Assembly: GCF_014306105.1 (NCBI RefSeq)
Contig: NZ_JACRVF010000001.1
Coordinates: 1,194,413 to 1,258,412 of the forward strand
Direction: 5' to 3'
Length of the DNA: 64,000 bases
From: Pontibacter cellulosilyticus
GTDB lineage: Bacteria; Bacteroidota; Bacteroidia; Cytophagales; Hymenobacteraceae
Shown: one piece after another, positions 39,078-48,451 of the stretch
Layout: every line of letters starts with the position of its first letter
Position numbering within the stretch: position 1 is the stretch's first letter
Program-made: the position numbers and the translations under genes
Notes under the pieces: generated by a model
Seen by the model: only the letters and a program-made list of their open reading frames with translations
Database searches by the model: none
What the model was told of the DNA's origin: nothing

Positions 39078-39383
39078 ATGTCAGAGAAAGTGCAAGCAGC
39101 ACTGCAGGATTACGAGGACAAGCTTACTGCGGGGAGTATAAAAACGTTTAATATAAAGATAACTGCTTTAGGTTTATTACTGCAGTCTACGCCTGATGGC
39201 GTGGTAGAATCACAAAGTATACTTCTTAGCCCGGACCTGCACCATTCGCTGCAGATCTTCTTCTCAGGCATAGATGCCATCGAATACGGCTCCTTTGATT
39301 ATACAACCTTTAAGAGCTTGCTTAACGCACACTGTACCCTGGAGCGCATGGCAAACAGGACAGGTAACAAAGAAAGAAAGTAA
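39078..39383 (+). CDS. Hypothetical protein, 101 residues
   Basis: Small soluble protein with no recognised domain. It is predicted mixed alpha/beta: helical 1-18 (VQAALQDYEDKL), two strands (FNIKITALGLLLQS and QSILLSP), and a helical second half, with a basic tail NRTGNKERK. Codon use agrees with neighbours and the ATG follows GGGTTTT. It lies alone between the fusion kinase terminator and the convergent NarL-type regulator, so a link to that pathway is possible but unproven. Confidence 0.6.
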   Translation: MSEKVQAALQDYEDKLTAGSIKTFNIKITALGLLLQSTPDGVVESQSILLSPDLHHSLQIFFSGIDAIEYGSFDYTTFKSLLNAHCTLERMANRTGNKERK

Positions 39384-39411
39384 TGCTCTGCCTTCTCTGA
39401 ACTTAGCGCCC

Positions 39412-40086
39412 TTACTCCGGCATTTCCAGATCTATTAGCTTATGCCCAATAGCATACTTAATAAGATTGGCGGTGTTCTTGGCTCCTGTTTTCTCCAGTA
39501 TATTTTGCCGGTGTGTTTCGATGGTGCGCTTACTTGTAAACAGCTTGTCTGCAATCTCTGCGTTTGTATAACCTTCTGCAATCAGCGTAAGCACCTCTAT
39601 TTCACGTTTCGACAACCCTGATTCATTCTTTGCTTCTCCCTCAGCTGGCCCGGTCATATACTTGTCAGTCAGTATGTTCATCGAGAGTTCGCTGCAGATA
39701 TAGTTTGTACCCCCTGCCACCAGTTTTATAGCAGACTTCAACTCATCTTTGCCCGTAGTTTTTAAAAGGTAACCGGAAGCCCCCTGCTGCAGCATTTTCT
39801 GAACATAGGGCAGGTTGTTGAGCATAGACAGCGCAATAACTTTTGTTTCAGGGTAGTTTTTTACGACTTGTTCTGTCGCCTCTACCCCACTCATCACAGG
39901 CATGTTTATATCCATCAGTACCACATCAACCTGATTATCGGCGAGCAGGTCTAGCAGTTCCTGTCCGTTTCCTGCCTCTCCTACCACTTCTATTTCACTG
40001 TCTTCTTCCAACAGCATCCTCAGCCCCTGTCGTAATATGATGTGATCTTCCGCAATAATAACCCTAACAAGCTTTTGCTCTTCCAT
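39412..40086 (-). CDS. NarL/FixJ-type response regulator
   Basis: DNA-binding response regulator of 224 residues. Receiver 7-125 with acidic pocket E13-D14, phospho-acceptor D59 in VLMDINMP, S/T switch in IALSML and K in YLLKTTG. The LuxR-type helix-turn-helix follows at about 152-215: GLSKREIEVLTLIAEGYTNAEIADKLFTSKRTIETHRQNILEKTGAKN. Such regulators take phosphate from HisKA_3 kinases, and the nearest one ends at 38766 on the other strand. The genes are convergent and not in an operon, so pairing is inference. Targets are unknown. Confidence 0.93.
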   Translation of the reverse strand: MEEQKLVRVIIAEDHIILRQGLRMLLEEDSEIEVVGEAGNGQELLDLLADNQVDVVLMDINMPVMSGVEATEQVVKNYPETKVIALSMLNNLPYVQKMLQQGASGYLLKTTGKDELKSAIKLVAGGTNYICSELSMNILTDKYMTGPAEGEAKNESGLSKREIEVLTLIAEGYTNAEIADKLFTSKRTIETHRQNILEKTGAKNTANLIKYAIGHKLIDLEMPE

Positions 40087-40203
40087 TTATTAATAGACCG
40101 TAAGTTGAGATGCCCTAAAGCAACGTCTTACTTTATTTTACTCCATTCTTAGATTTATGATACAGTAGCCCTGGCATTTTACACTCGGTTCCTGCCAAAA
40201 GCG

Positions 40204-40261
40204 AAAAAGACTGGAGAGAACCATCCTCAGCACCCAATTAGGTATGGCTCTCTCAGTCTTT
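40204..40261 (-). terminator. Second hairpin downstream of PBP gene
   Basis: Arms AAAGACTGGAGAGAACCAT (40206-40224) and ATGGCTCTCTCAGTCTTT (40244-40261) pair with one bulge and one mismatch. On the leftward strand the stem is followed by a run of five T. It lies between the PBP gene and the regulator gene. Confidence 0.6.
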
Positions 40262-40500
40262 ATGGGCAAATGCGACATGCATAATTACGTATCGCATGTT
40301 ATTGTATGTAAATACACTTCTATTTACGAAGCTTATAGTCTGTAAACCAACCAACCTGCTGTAAATACAGGATTCACACATACAAATACAGTTTACCCGC
40401 AATAACTACGTATTTATACCATGCCACCCTAGCATGCACCAGCAGTTACGGTAGTGTACATTGCAGTGTGAGCTAAGAAAGTTAACAGGTGAAATAGATG

Positions 40501-40547
40501 CATAAATGCCGAGGCTGTAACTGGTTGTTACAGCCTTGGCATTTATG
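40501..40547 (-). terminator. 21-bp hairpin after PBP gene
   Basis: Stem CATAAATGCCGAGGCTGTAAC with GTTACAGCCTTGGCATTTATG, one G-T wobble, loop of 5 bases, ending 27 bp past the PBP stop codon. Confidence 0.75.
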
Positions 40548-40574
40548 AAATTACCTGATGCGGAAAATTATCCC

Positions 40575-43500
40575 TTAATTCTGGGGCAGCAACGCTGCAT
40601 TCACAGCAGTATTAGCCTTTGGTGTTGTTTTGTCTTCTGCCAGGATAATAGGTGGTTCCTTTTCGGTAGGCACTTCTGGTAATTGGTTGTTTAAATTAAC
40701 CTTCTTGTCTAGGTATGGCTCCAGGATAGGCGCCATGCCGCGCAGCACCTGCACCGGCAACGACGATGTAAAATGGAAGTCGGCGGCATCACGGCCAGGC
40801 ACAAAGGCTGTAACTGTTCCAAAATGACTATCTCCCAAAAAGAAGACAAATGTTGCCGTACGGTTTACAGCACGGGACGCCAACCTGTACCCTCTGGAGC
40901 TAACGGTTACAGAACGGTTATCGCCTGTTCCGGTTTTACCTCCCATACTTAAAGGCGTGCCGTTGGTCAGTTTAAAACCACCTTGCAGACGGCGCGCAGT
41001 ACCTACATCCACTACCTCGCTTAATGCCTCTCTTACTACTTTGGCTACTGCCGGCTCCATTACCTGTTCTTTTTCCAGCGGTTTCCATTTAAGGGATGTT
41101 TCGAAGGGTGTGAGTGCCGCAAAATGGATCTGCTCTATTCTTACGGTGCGCTGCCTTTCGCCATTGCTCATGATAATGCCCATCAACTCGGCAAGTGCCT
41201 CAGGACGGTCGCCGGAGGAACCAAGAGCCGTAGCCAGGGAAGGCACTAAATTCTTGAACGGGTAGCCCAGGCGCTCCCAACGTTTTTGGATAGATTCGTA
41301 AGCATCGATCTCAAGTATGGTACGGATGCGTGAGTCCCGCGCTCTTTTATACTTGGTACGGAACAACCACTTATAGATATCCTGTCTTTGCTGTTCACAG
41401 GCATCCACTAGTTCCGTCCATTTTGCCTCAGGGTGCTCTCGTAAATAAGCGAGCATCCAAAGCTCCAACGGATGGCGACGAGACAGGTACCCCTGGTCTG
41501 ACAGATTATAGGAGTCGGGGCCATAGCGTTCGTACAGTTCTACTACCCTGTCCTCTTTTATTTTTTCACCGGGCAGATGCTGGCGCAGAAATTTGTTAAA
41601 TGTGTCGTAGTCTTTTTCGGGGTACAGGTAACGGTGTACAACAGCCAGACGCACTTCATTTTTATGAATGCTGTTCAGTAGCCTTTTAAAACGATCGTCC
41701 GCAGAAAGGCCGTTATACTTGTTCCAAAAACGCCTTAAGTATACTTTGCCCTCGCGATCTGCGAAACGCTTCAGGTACTCCTGGCGGCGCGGATCTCCTG
41801 CATCGCCCAATAACTTGCCCGGGTTACCTACCTGCTCATACATGGTGTAGCTTACTATATCCCGCATCAAGCGCACAAATGGCAGGTTGATTGACTTCTG
41901 AAATGCCTCGCGAACCGTTGGCCTGCTGTAGTTGTCGTCGTTGTTAAAGTTATGGAAGTAGTGCCTACCGCCTCCTGTAAAAAAGGCCTCACCGGGGTTT
42001 GCTGAGTAACGACGTTCCAGGGCAGCCATCAGTGTCGCCTCCAGGCTTTTGTCTTTTTCCCTGCCCAGGTAGTGCAGCACCCACTCGCTTATGTTATCAT
42101 GCGGTTCCTGTAACTGTTTTCTTAATTCTGCCTGCGATAGCCCTGCAAATTGTTTATGTGCTTCTGCCACCAACTCCAGGTAAGTGATCAGTACCCGCAG
42201 CTTGGCTGTAGAGCCCAACTCCAGCTTGCTGCCTTCGTTCATGTCAAACGGCTGGTCTGTATTGTCTGTCTGTACCCGCACCAGGTTGCCGTATGGAGTA
42301 CGCTCAAACAAGGTAAAGCTGTAGAGCACCGACTCGGTACGGCTCGGTGAAAGCATCCGCTCTCCAAACACACCCACCGACTTAGCAAACTCCTGATCGT
42401 TCAGGCGATGCAGGTATGTGCTTATCTGCTCCTGCAACTCATGCTCCAGTGTAGTGGTGGCGGCCATATCCATTCGGTCCAGGTCGTAAAGCGTTTTGCC
42501 CAGCAGCTCTGAAAGGTGCGTTCTGGCAACCAGTGCGCCTTTGTCTGTTGTTCTGGGCGCTACGGCAGGGTTATTGCCAAAGTCTCTGAACGTAACTTCC
42601 TGGGCCAGGCCCGCATCGCGTAGCTCCGGCGAAATGTAGCCACTGCTTGCTAACAAGCGCAGGTATCCTCCGGTAAGGTTGTTTAACTCTTCGCGCCCCT
42701 GCTCCCCTAAATAAAAAGTAGGACGGCGCTGGGCAATCATCAGAGACAGCACCTGGCGCAGGGCCTGCCCTTTGGCAAGCAGCGTGTCGCCTTTCGCATC
42801 GTCCAGGGTAAGCAAGCGGTTCACTTTACTTATATCCGAATCAAACCAGACTTTTAGCCCGTCGCCTATGCCATGTACCTCGCCATAACCCGGAGCACCC
42901 GAAAGCGGAACCGTATTTATATAAGAGAGTACAAGGTCTTTTCGGACAGGTAAAGTTTGCGGACCGGCACGGTATGCGCGCACACTTGCCGATATCATTT
43001 GCTTTATTTTTTCACGCGCATCTACTGTTATCCCACCCGGCGAGTGCCGGAACTTTTCTATCTGTGTGGCAAGGGTGCTGCCGCCTATGGTTTTATACTC
43101 TAAGCCGATCATATTACCCGCCTCGTGCAGCGATGCTTTTGTAAAGCGCATCCAGTCTACTGCCGGATTCATAAAAAGCTTGGAGGTATCCAGCAGTTCA
43201 CGGTTCTCAATAAACAGCAGGGAGTTGACCATTAAGGCCGGAATAGAATCAAACGAAGTATAAATCTGGCTTGGGTAGCTATACTTGTACACCGGCGAAC
43301 CGTTGCTGTCCAGAATGTTCAGCCCTGTCTGTGTCTTTTCGGGGTAAGGAGTAAAGAAACCGCGGGAGGCATAATCTAATAGCTTCGGAGAGAACTGCGC
43401 CTGTGATTCAATCAGCATCCCCTGCGATTGCACGCGCTCGAGCATCTTAGGCAGCTGTGCATACCCTAATCGTAAATCGAATGGTCCTTTTTCAGGATAG

Positions 43501-43742
43501 ACAATTGCATCACTAGGCCCCTCTTCTACCTTATATGTTAATGTTGAGGCAAACTCAGAAAACTGTTCTGCCTGAATGCGAGAAGTATGGACCTCGTAGA
43601 TAACAACGGTAACAGCAACGCAAATGCTGAGAAACAAAATACCAAATAAAGTCCACTTAATTATGTTCTTAACTCTGGGCTTATTTCTCGCTTTTTCCTG
43701 GCTATCATCCTGAAGGTCCGGACGGTAATTATTGACTACCAT
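40575..43742 (-). CDS. Large class A penicillin-binding protein (transglycosylase/transpeptidase)
   Basis: Peptidoglycan synthase at the outer face of the inner membrane. 1055 residues, well above the usual 750-850. A membrane anchor at 30-50, then a GT51 domain: E179 in LLFIENRELL and GGSTLATQIEKF at 220-231 (normally GGSTITQQ). The transpeptidase domain has S511-T-A-K514, and the third box GGKTGTGDNRS near 965. Between these boxes lies a long insert (about 530-850) rich in charged residues with KRFADREGKVYLRRFW and RRHPLELWMLAYLREHPEAKW, not seen in standard PBPs. The unusual GT motif and insert suggest a specialised PBP; both active sites nevertheless look intact. Confidence 0.87.
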   Translation of the reverse strand: MVVNNYRPDLQDDSQEKARNKPRVKNIIKWTLFGILFLSICVAVTVVIYEVHTSRIQAEQFSEFASTLTYKVEEGPSDAIVYPEKGPFDLRLGYAQLPKMLERVQSQGMLIESQAQFSPKLLDYASRGFFTPYPEKTQTGLNILDSNGSPVYKYSYPSQIYTSFDSIPALMVNSLLFIENRELLDTSKLFMNPAVDWMRFTKASLHEAGNMIGLEYKTIGGSTLATQIEKFRHSPGGITVDAREKIKQMISASVRAYRAGPQTLPVRKDLVLSYINTVPLSGAPGYGEVHGIGDGLKVWFDSDISKVNRLLTLDDAKGDTLLAKGQALRQVLSLMIAQRRPTFYLGEQGREELNNLTGGYLRLLASSGYISPELRDAGLAQEVTFRDFGNNPAVAPRTTDKGALVARTHLSELLGKTLYDLDRMDMAATTTLEHELQEQISTYLHRLNDQEFAKSVGVFGERMLSPSRTESVLYSFTLFERTPYGNLVRVQTDNTDQPFDMNEGSKLELGSTAKLRVLITYLELVAEAHKQFAGLSQAELRKQLQEPHDNISEWVLHYLGREKDKSLEATLMAALERRYSANPGEAFFTGGGRHYFHNFNNDDNYSRPTVREAFQKSINLPFVRLMRDIVSYTMYEQVGNPGKLLGDAGDPRRQEYLKRFADREGKVYLRRFWNKYNGLSADDRFKRLLNSIHKNEVRLAVVHRYLYPEKDYDTFNKFLRQHLPGEKIKEDRVVELYERYGPDSYNLSDQGYLSRRHPLELWMLAYLREHPEAKWTELVDACEQQRQDIYKWLFRTKYKRARDSRIRTILEIDAYESIQKRWERLGYPFKNLVPSLATALGSSGDRPEALAELMGIIMSNGERQRTVRIEQIHFAALTPFETSLKWKPLEKEQVMEPAVAKVVREALSEVVDVGTARRLQGGFKLTNGTPLSMGGKTGTGDNRSVTVSSRGYRLASRAVNRTATFVFFLGDSHFGTVTAFVPGRDAADFHFTSSLPVQVLRGMAPILEPYLDKKVNLNNQLPEVPTEKEPPIILAEDKTTPKANTAVNAALLPQN

Positions 43743-44284
43743 CTCTGGATTATTTTAAGTGTTTGTAAATGTCTTTCACTATGTGTTACGTGTACTTGTC
43801 TTTTTTGGTGACTAAAACATACAAAAATATAAGTATAAGCGTAAATAGCTCAGGCTTAGGTTATCAGCGTTTTCAAAAGCTGCAAAAAAGCCGTAATTAA
43901 TTAATAATCTACTATTTACATTATTTACCAAAACTTAATACTTAGTACACAAGCATTACTTATTTGTAATTTACAAAGCAATTTTAAGTATAAACCAGTA
44001 CAATAAAATTAGTAAAACAGTAACAGGACCATCTCACTATTAAGAGTCATTTTTTGGATTTTAGAAGTATAGCCTGTTTGATACTTAGGGAGGGGCCATA
44101 ACCCTGCTGTCAATGAAAAAGAAGGGTGTACAGGGTGTTACTAAAGGCAGCTGAAAACCTGAGGAAAAGGTAGTATAAAGGAATAGAAAGCGTAATAGTT
44201 GTAGGGGGAAAAAAAGCACTGCTGCCTCTGCTGTAAGTTTCGTGAGAACAGCAAAGGCAGCAGCACTGGAGCATCTATATCAGG
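43743..44284. other. Intergenic region between PBP and fusion kinase genes
   Basis: 540 bp, AT-rich. It holds the PBP promoter (a CAAAAATA -7-like box for the leftward strand at 43822-43829, without a clear -33) and, at the other end, the terminator at 44209-44268. No frame with coding character. Confidence 0.5.
44209..44268 (-). terminator. Intrinsic terminator of the second fusion kinase
   Basis: Stem CTGCTGCCTCTGCTGT / ACAGCAAAGGCAGCAG (one mismatch) followed on the leftward strand by AGTGCTTTTTTT. It starts 17 bp beyond the kinase stop codon. Confidence 0.88.
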
Positions 44285-47200
44285 TCAGGATTCTTTAAAG
44301 TATAACTCAAAGATAGTTCCTTCGCCTTCCTTGCTCTTTACTTTAATAAAACCTCCGGCATTGTCTATCATGCGCTTTACAATGTATAGCCCCATTCCTG
44401 TTCCGTCTACATGTGAATGGAAGCGTTTGAAAAGGGTAAACAGCTTGGGTTGGTTATCACGGCTGATGCCAAGTCCATTATCGGCAACAGACAACAAGAC
44501 ATAACCATCCACCCGATCAGTTCTGAGCGATACCTTAGGCACCCGGTCTTCTGACCTGTACTTAATGGAGTTGGTTACCAGGTTGTAAAGCACACTGTAC
44601 AGGTTCTTCTTAGAGAAGGTAACATGCGGCGCTTTTTCAAAGTCAACAGACAATTCTACCTGCTCGCTCTCCAGCAACTCCTTAATATTGCCTTCCATTT
44701 CTTTAAACACCTCCTTCACCTCTACCTGTTCAGGTTCCCCGTCGATATCACGCTGCACCTTGGCTATGTCTGTCAGGTCTTTAATAACGTTTTTAAAGCG
44801 ACTGATTGAGTCTTTCATCATATCAAACACAGGTTGAGTAGGCTCCCCGGGTATTGGCCCGGCAGAAATTATCTGCTCTTCCAGCAGCAGCATCAAACCT
44901 TCTATGTTAGCTATCGGTGCTTTAAGATCGTGAGAGGCAGTGTACACAAATGTATCCAGGTCTTCGATTACGCGAAGCAGGTGATCGTTGGTTTCCACCA
45001 GTTTTTCTTGGGTCATTTTTAGGTCGGTCAGGTCTATAAATGATCCAAGCACCCGGAAAGGCATCTGGTATTCGTTGTGCATGATATGCGCCCTATTCGA
45101 CACATAAGCATAAGACTCATCTTTCTTGGCCAGTCTGTACTCGCCCGCCCACTGCTCTTCGCCGGAGTTGATAGCCTTATTTATACTTTTGCATATGTCT
45201 TCTCTGTCGTTCGGGTGAATGAGTTTTAGCCAACCTTCGATGCCATTGCCCATTTCATTCGCCTCAAAGCCAAGCATAGTCTGTAAGCTGTCGCTCCACC
45301 AGATATCGTTGTTTACAATGTCCCAATCCCAGATCACATCGTTGGTAGCCATCGATACCATCCGGAACCGCTCCTCACTGGAGGCAAGCTCACGGGTACG
45401 CTCTGCCACCCTTTTCTCCAGCTCGTTGTTCAGTTTGATCAGGTTTTCTTCGGCCAGTTTAAGCTCCTCATAGGCCATCAGCACCTTATCCTCGCTGTTC
45501 TTCTTCTCGGTAATGTCGGCCATGGTTACGGTAATCCCGTCTCCCATTTTAACGGCGGCAATTTCATACCATATCTTCTGGCCGTTTACATCCAGCTGCT
45601 GTTCTATGTGCATGGCATGCTCTGTCTCCACCACATTCACAAACTTCCGGAACAAACCAGACTTTTTCAGGAACGACATTCCCGACAGCACACTGGAACC
45701 AATCAGCTCGGCCTGTGATTGCCCTACCATCTTCTCGGTATTCCTGTTTAGCAATGTCCAGTTGAAATCTGTAATTACCTGTTTCTCGTCTCGCACTGAC
45801 CGCAAGGCCATGATACTGTTCAGTGAGCTGTTTAGTACCCCTTGCACTACATTGCTGAGTGTTTTAAGGGTAGTTACATCCACAAAACTCACTACTACGC
45901 CATCTTTGTTGCCGTCGTGCTTTAAGTATGGGATAATGCGCATCAGGTAGTACTTGCCGTCACGGGTCTCTAACTCTTGCTCTACTTCTGCAGAGGTATT
46001 GTTTACCTCTTTTATATCCTCTATCAGGCGGGAGTACTTCAGGTTATGCGACAGGTGATGAATAGGTCTGCCCAGATCGCTGTCTATAATATTGATAAGG
46101 CCATCAATAGCAGGCGTAAATTTCCGGATTACCAGGTGGTGGTCTACAAACAGCTGCCCTATATTGGAGCTCCTGAAGTAATTATCCATGTCCTCGTTCA
46201 GCTCCTGAAGTTCTTTTATCTTAAGCTGGTGCTCCGAGTTTACGGTATGCAGCTCTTCGTTCAGCGACTGCATTTCCTCATTAGAACTCTGCAGCTCCTC
46301 GTTCGACGACATCAGCTCCTCGTTCGTGCTTTGCAGTTCTTCGTTTGCAGTGCTCAGGTCCTGCACGGTTAGCTGCAGTCCTTCCCGGGCTTCCTTAAGT
46401 TCTGCCTCCAGGGCAGTAAGCTGCTGGTAGTAATCTGAGTCAGATACAAACGACAGGTCCGATACTTTTGGCAGCGGTGTTACCTCCCCCATCTCCTGCA
46501 GCAGCACCAGTATTACCTGCGGGTTGCCTTTATCCAGGGTAAGCGGACGGATGGAAACATGCACCATCTGCTCCTTTTTACCGAGTTTAACAGCTACCTG
46601 CCTGGCCACTACTTTGCGGTTCTGCTTTAACGCCTTCCGTATGCCAACACTTAACGTTACCGCCAACTCTTCGGGCACCATTTTGATGAGGTTGAAGTGC
46701 AGGCGCTTGTCCGGGAATTTTAGAAAACGGTTAATATCACCAATGCCGTGCAGCAGCTGGTAATTCTCATCTACGTAGAGGCCGGTTACTTTAAAGTCTT
46801 CGGAAACAGCATCCATAAAAGAGTTGCTGTAATGAGCCTCTGGCGTAACTTTATTATTCGACAGCTGCCCTACATGGCCATTGTTCTGGCTGGAATAATC
46901 GGTGATGCCATAGCTCTGCCTGATGCTTCTGCTCTCTTTTATCTTGCGGAAGATCTTCCATTTCCTGTTCTCTTCAGAGAAAAAAGATTTCATGGACCCA
47001 ATATGCTCGCTGGAGCCGAGATACAAGTAGCCTCCCAGATTAAGGGCATATGGAAAAAGGGCCATCACCTTGTCCTGCAGGCTCTGGTTTAAATAGATCA
47101 GCATGTTACGGCACGAGATCAGGTCGATGTGGCTGTAGGGCGGGTCTTTCTGCAGGTCGTGCTGTGCGAACACCACCAGTTTCCGGATGTCTTCGTTTAC

Positions 47201-48388
47201 AAAGTATCGGTTACCCTTCTGGTGAAAGAAACGCGCCAGCCGTTCTGCTGATACGTGCTTGGCAATTGAGGCAGGATAGCTCCCTTTAGAAGCTTGTGTG
47301 ATAGCCTGCTGATCAATATCGGTGGCAAAAATTTTAACATGAGGATCCCTGCCTAATTTCTCATAAGCCTCTCTAAAAAGTATAGCCAGCGAATAGGCTT
47401 CTTCGCCGGTGCTGCACGCTGCCACCCATACTTTTATTGGATCGTTGGTTGTTTTGGAGGCAATTATTTTAGGAATGTACTCCTGCTCCAGGGAGTCGAA
47501 TGCCTCCGTGTCGCGGAAGAAGTTGGTTACATTGATAAAGAACTCCTGACACAGCTTTTTTATTTCTGCCGGATTCTCATGCAGGTAAGTCAGGTAACCT
47601 GAAAGATTCTTCACTTTCAGGTGGTCCATCCTTTTCCGGATGCGGCGGTTTATCGTAGCCTCCTTGTAGTTTGTAAAGTCGGTCTGCGTATGGGTACATA
47701 TCAGGTCCAGGATCTCCTTTAAAATCAGTTCATCCTCTCCCTGTTCGTTTTGCTCAATTAAACTGTTCACCAACGGAATTTTACGGGTGTATTCGATAAT
47801 CTCCTCCGGCATCTGCTCCGGTGGTAATATAAAATCAACAAAACCGGCATCGATGGCGCTGCGTGGCATGCCGTCGAACTTTGCAGTATCAGGAGCTTGT
47901 ACCACTACCATACCCCCGGCTCTTTTTATTGCTTTAGCGCCTTTGGTACCGTCGCTTCCTGTGCCCGATAAAACTATCCCTATAGCATACTTCCCCCTGC
48001 TTCTGGCCATCGACTCAAAAAACAGATCAATGGCAAAGTTGGGCTCGCGGCTCCTGGCTTTGTCCTCGAGACGGAGGCGGCCATGCTCCATGGTAAGCTG
48101 TTTGCCGCTTGGCAGCACATAGATACAGTTAGGCTTTGTAAACATATTATCCTCGGCCACCTGCACCTGCATCTGCGTGTGCTTGCTAAGCAGTTCCGCC
48201 ATCAGGCTTTTATGGTCCGGCGAAAGATGCTGTATAATTACAAATGAGAAGCTCGAGTTATTCGGAAAATGGTCGAACAGTTTATGAATAGCCTCTAAGC
48301 CACCCGCAGATGCGCCAATACCCACCAGGTAATGATCTGTGGCAGGTTTAGTGATAGTCTGTTTAGGGTCTGATTTAGCTGATAACAT
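44285..48388 (-). CDS. CheB-CheR-coiled coil-PAS-histidine kinase fusion (HisKA type)
   Basis: Soluble signalling protein of 1367 residues, a paralogue of the 34807 fusion. Order: CheB 18-200 (S28, H54, D near 148 in GTGSDGT); CheR about 220-480 with [13 protein letters not shown] and [13 protein letters not shown]-like unit; heptad helix with [17 protein letters not shown] units; a helical [14 protein letters not shown] linker; a PAS_3 unit with [19 protein letters not shown]; a HisKA transmitter with H1153 in [17 protein letters not shown]; and an ATPase domain ([20 protein letters not shown]). Unlike its paralogue it ends in a HisKA, not a HisKA_3, module, and it has no receiver. The phytochrome gene lies 63 bp upstream on the same strand. 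Confidence 0.92.
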   Translation of the reverse strand: MLSAKSDPKQTITKPATDHYLVGIGASAGGLEAIHKLFDHFPNNSSFSFVIIQHLSPDHKSLMAELLSKHTQMQVQVAEDNMFTKPNCIYVLPSGKQLTMEHGRLRLEDKARSREPNFAIDLFFESMARSRGKYAIGIVLSGTGSDGTKGAKAIKRAGGMVVVQAPDTAKFDGMPRSAIDAGFVDFILPPEQMPEEIIEYTRKIPLVNSLIEQNEQGEDELILKEILDLICTHTQTDFTNYKEATINRRIRKRMDHLKVKNLSGYLTYLHENPAEIKKLCQEFFINVTNFFRDTEAFDSLEQEYIPKIIASKTTNDPIKVWVAACSTGEEAYSLAILFREAYEKLGRDPHVKIFATDIDQQAITQASKGSYPASIAKHVSAERLARFFHQKGNRYFVNEDIRKLVVFAQHDLQKDPPYSHIDLISCRNMLIYLNQSLQDKVMALFPYALNLGGYLYLGSSEHIGSMKSFFSEENRKWKIFRKIKESRSIRQSYGITDYSSQNNGHVGQLSNNKVTPEAHYSNSFMDAVSEDFKVTGLYVDENYQLLHGIGDINRFLKFPDKRLHFNLIKMVPEELAVTLSVGIRKALKQNRKVVARQVAVKLGKKEQMVHVSIRPLTLDKGNPQVILVLLQEMGEVTPLPKVSDLSFVSDSDYYQQLTALEAELKEAREGLQLTVQDLSTANEELQSTNEELMSSNEELQSSNEEMQSLNEELHTVNSEHQLKIKELQELNEDMDNYFRSSNIGQLFVDHHLVIRKFTPAIDGLINIIDSDLGRPIHHLSHNLKYSRLIEDIKEVNNTSAEVEQELETRDGKYYLMRIIPYLKHDGNKDGVVVSFVDVTTLKTLSNVVQGVLNSSLNSIMALRSVRDEKQVITDFNWTLLNRNTEKMVGQSQAELIGSSVLSGMSFLKKSGLFRKFVNVVETEHAMHIEQQLDVNGQKIWYEIAAVKMGDGITVTMADITEKKNSEDKVLMAYEELKLAEENLIKLNNELEKRVAERTRELASSEERFRMVSMATNDVIWDWDIVNNDIWWSDSLQTMLGFEANEMGNGIEGWLKLIHPNDREDICKSINKAINSGEEQWAGEYRLAKKDESYAYVSNRAHIMHNEYQMPFRVLGSFIDLTDLKMTQEKLVETNDHLLRVIEDLDTFVYTASHDLKAPIANIEGLMLLLEEQIISAGPIPGEPTQPVFDMMKDSISRFKNVIKDLTDIAKVQRDIDGEPEQVEVKEVFKEMEGNIKELLESEQVELSVDFEKAPHVTFSKKNLYSVLYNLVTNSIKYRSEDRVPKVSLRTDRVDGYVLLSVADNGLGISRDNQPKLFTLFKRFHSHVDGTGMGLYIVKRMIDNAGGFIKVKSKEGEGTIFELYFKES
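46238..46352 (-). repeat. 21-bp period repeat encoding heptad coiled coil
   Basis: Imperfect tandem 21-bp units encode [28 protein letters not shown] and LNEELHT. It is equivalent to the repeat at 36853-36963 in the paralogous kinase. Confidence 0.85.
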
Positions 48389-48451
48389 ATACGTGTGTCG
48401 TGTCCGGTACTATACTTAAGATTAAAGGCAGTAAACTGTGATGGGAAAAGG

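Larger units (their letters stand above)
40087..40574. other. Intergenic region with two hairpins
   Basis: 488 bp between two leftward genes. It contains a 21-bp hairpin at 40501-40547 and a second with a T-run at 40204-40261, listed separately; between them is AT-rich sequence without a frame. The regulator promoter must lie in 40087-40200. Confidence 0.5.
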
